A DNA stretch of 7,272 nucleotides from Alphaproteobacteria bacterium. GTDB lineage: Bacteria; Pseudomonadota; Alphaproteobacteria; JAAXGF01. The translations under genes were made by a program, and so were the position numbers. The notes beneath the pieces are model-generated. The model saw nothing but the letters and a program-made list of their open reading frames with translations, was not told where the DNA came from and ran no database searches. Every line of letters begins with the position of its first letter. Position 1 is the first letter of the stretch. The stretch is taken from contig JAAXGF010000271.1 of NCBI GenBank assembly GCA_012267605.1, positions 1-7,272 on the forward strand. Direction: 5' to 3'. This document shows positions 6,769 through 7,272 of this stretch, piece by piece.

Positions 6769-7227
6769 AAGTATCGTTATTGCTGCTTGCCGTTATACGG
6801 GTGCTTTCGGGGTTTGTCGCTGACAGCAATCACAATTGGAGAAGTGTTGCCGCTTTGACACATTCGCTTATTCGCCAAGATGATTCGACACGATGGTCTG
6901 GCGTCAAATCTAGGGATGCGTCCACATTCCCCGTGGAGCGTGAGATCTCGGGTTACACTATTTCTTGGAGTCTTCGCACGCCTAAATTGTCCGATGTTAG
7001 CTGGAAACGCCGCGCCGGTATTTCGGGATTTCAACGACAAGCAACCATTTCACATGTTTTCCGGCGCTGCTGCTTGTGGCCGGCATGGCGAGTCTCCCTT
7101 CGCAGATTTTTGGCCGCGTGAGTCATGATCGTCTGCATCATAAACCTATTATCTTGTCATCGATCCCGAGATAAGGGGCAATTATGGGACATGGTGATCG
7201 TGTGAGATGAAGACGTCGGCGGCTGTC
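6769..7227. other. Gene-poor region between the partition operon and the right edge
   Basis: I see no supportable gene here. The longer open frames (a plus-strand one from 6471 to 7121 and a minus-strand one from 7040 to 6777) lack start signals and recognisable domains, and the first runs antisense to the parA N-terminus. Visible small features are three ATTCG words within 25 bases (6862-6887), four GANTC sites (6882, 6968, 7090, 7120), an inverted repeat TTATCT/AGATAA (7149-7174), and an 8-codon ORF at 7184-7210 with AAGGGG 5 bases upstream. A centromere for the partition proteins, an origin, or simply a long regulatory spacer would all fit; none can be shown. Confidence 0.4.
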
Positions 7228-7240
7228 AAGGAGCTGTAAA

Positions 7241-7270
7241 ATGGCGGGAAACGTAACTGCCCAGGTCTGA
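7241..7270 (+). CDS. Start of a rightward gene cut by, or ending in, the terminal repeat
   Basis: ATG 7241 is preceded by AAGGAG (7228-7233) at 7 bases, the strongest Shine-Dalgarno on the plus strand of this end. The reading frame is MAGN, then the terminal repeat adds VTAQV and a TGA at 7268-7270. A nine-residue gene is unlikely. The more natural reading is that a real gene starts here and its continuation has been replaced by the 20-base repeat, either by a genuine rearrangement or by an artificial end. The product cannot be named. Confidence 0.4.
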   Translation: MAGNVTAQV

Positions 7271-7272
7271 TC
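7253..7272. repeat. Right terminal inverted repeat, 20 bp
   Basis: The exact reverse complement of bases 1-20, ending in GATC. It begins at codon 5 of the Shine-Dalgarno-preceded ORF at 7241, so the junction falls within what looks like the start of a gene. No target-site duplication can be assessed because the window stops at the repeat. Confidence 0.9.

Noticed and set aside
6777..7040. Minus-strand ORF of 87 codons upstream of parA
   Set aside because: Non-ATG start without ribosome-binding site and no recognisable pattern; probably chance.
6471..7121. Plus-strand ORF of 216 codons
   Set aside because: First half is antisense to the well-supported parA N-terminal domain; no domain, no Shine-Dalgarno, and the composition is not protein-like (runs of Pro/His/Trp/Arg).
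7149..7174. Inverted repeat TTATCT-14-AGATAA as an operator or attachment site
   Set aside because: Only 6-base arms in an otherwise unremarkable stretch; close to chance expectation, so kept only as a note in the region entry.

Overview
The window looks like a piece of a moderately GC-rich proteobacterial genome. The best guess is an alphaproteobacterium near the Rhodospirillales, judging from the style of the AsmA-like and DUF4197 proteins and the ParF-type partition ATPase. That placement is inference; there is no rRNA or other strong taxonomic marker. The first and last 20 bases are a perfect inverted repeat (GATCAGACCTGGGCAGTTAC at 1-20 and its reverse complement at 7253-7272). The segment is therefore either a real inverted-repeat-bounded unit or a fragment whose two ends carry the same primer, linker or assembly-break sequence. 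No transposase, recombinase, rRNA, tRNA or CRISPR array is visible.

Layout. On the plus strand, positions 188-3147 hold a translationally coupled pair. A WecA/WbpL-type polyprenyl-phosphate sugar-1-phosphate transferase overlaps by ATGA a full-length WbpM/CapD/PglF-type membrane NDP-sugar 4,6-dehydratase. Together they make an activated deoxy-amino sugar and load it on the lipid carrier to start a surface polysaccharide repeat unit. Convergent to them on the minus strand is an envelope pair: a secreted DUF4197 protein (4762-4037), then an AsmA-like membrane-anchored protein (4001-3204) with a good Shine-Dalgarno.

Further right, also on the minus strand, is a ParF/ParG-like (type Ib) partition operon, which is the most unusual part. 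Its first gene (6656-5585) joins a small N-terminal domain through a Pro/Thr-rich linker to a deviant-Walker ParA ATPase, but carries a one-base insertion at 6232-6233. The second gene (5577-4936) starts 7 bases after the parA stop and ends in a ribbon-helix-helix domain, but has an in-frame amber codon at 5410-5412. The four other main genes are intact, so the two lesions are confined to this operon: it is either decaying, recoded, or wrong in the sequence. Upstream of parA are a tandemly duplicated Shine-Dalgarno/start module, an overlapping 21-codon leader ORF and a likely promoter.

The right-hand ~530 bases are gene-poor. They end in an ATG with a strong Shine-Dalgarno (7241), whose reading frame runs straight into the terminal repeat.
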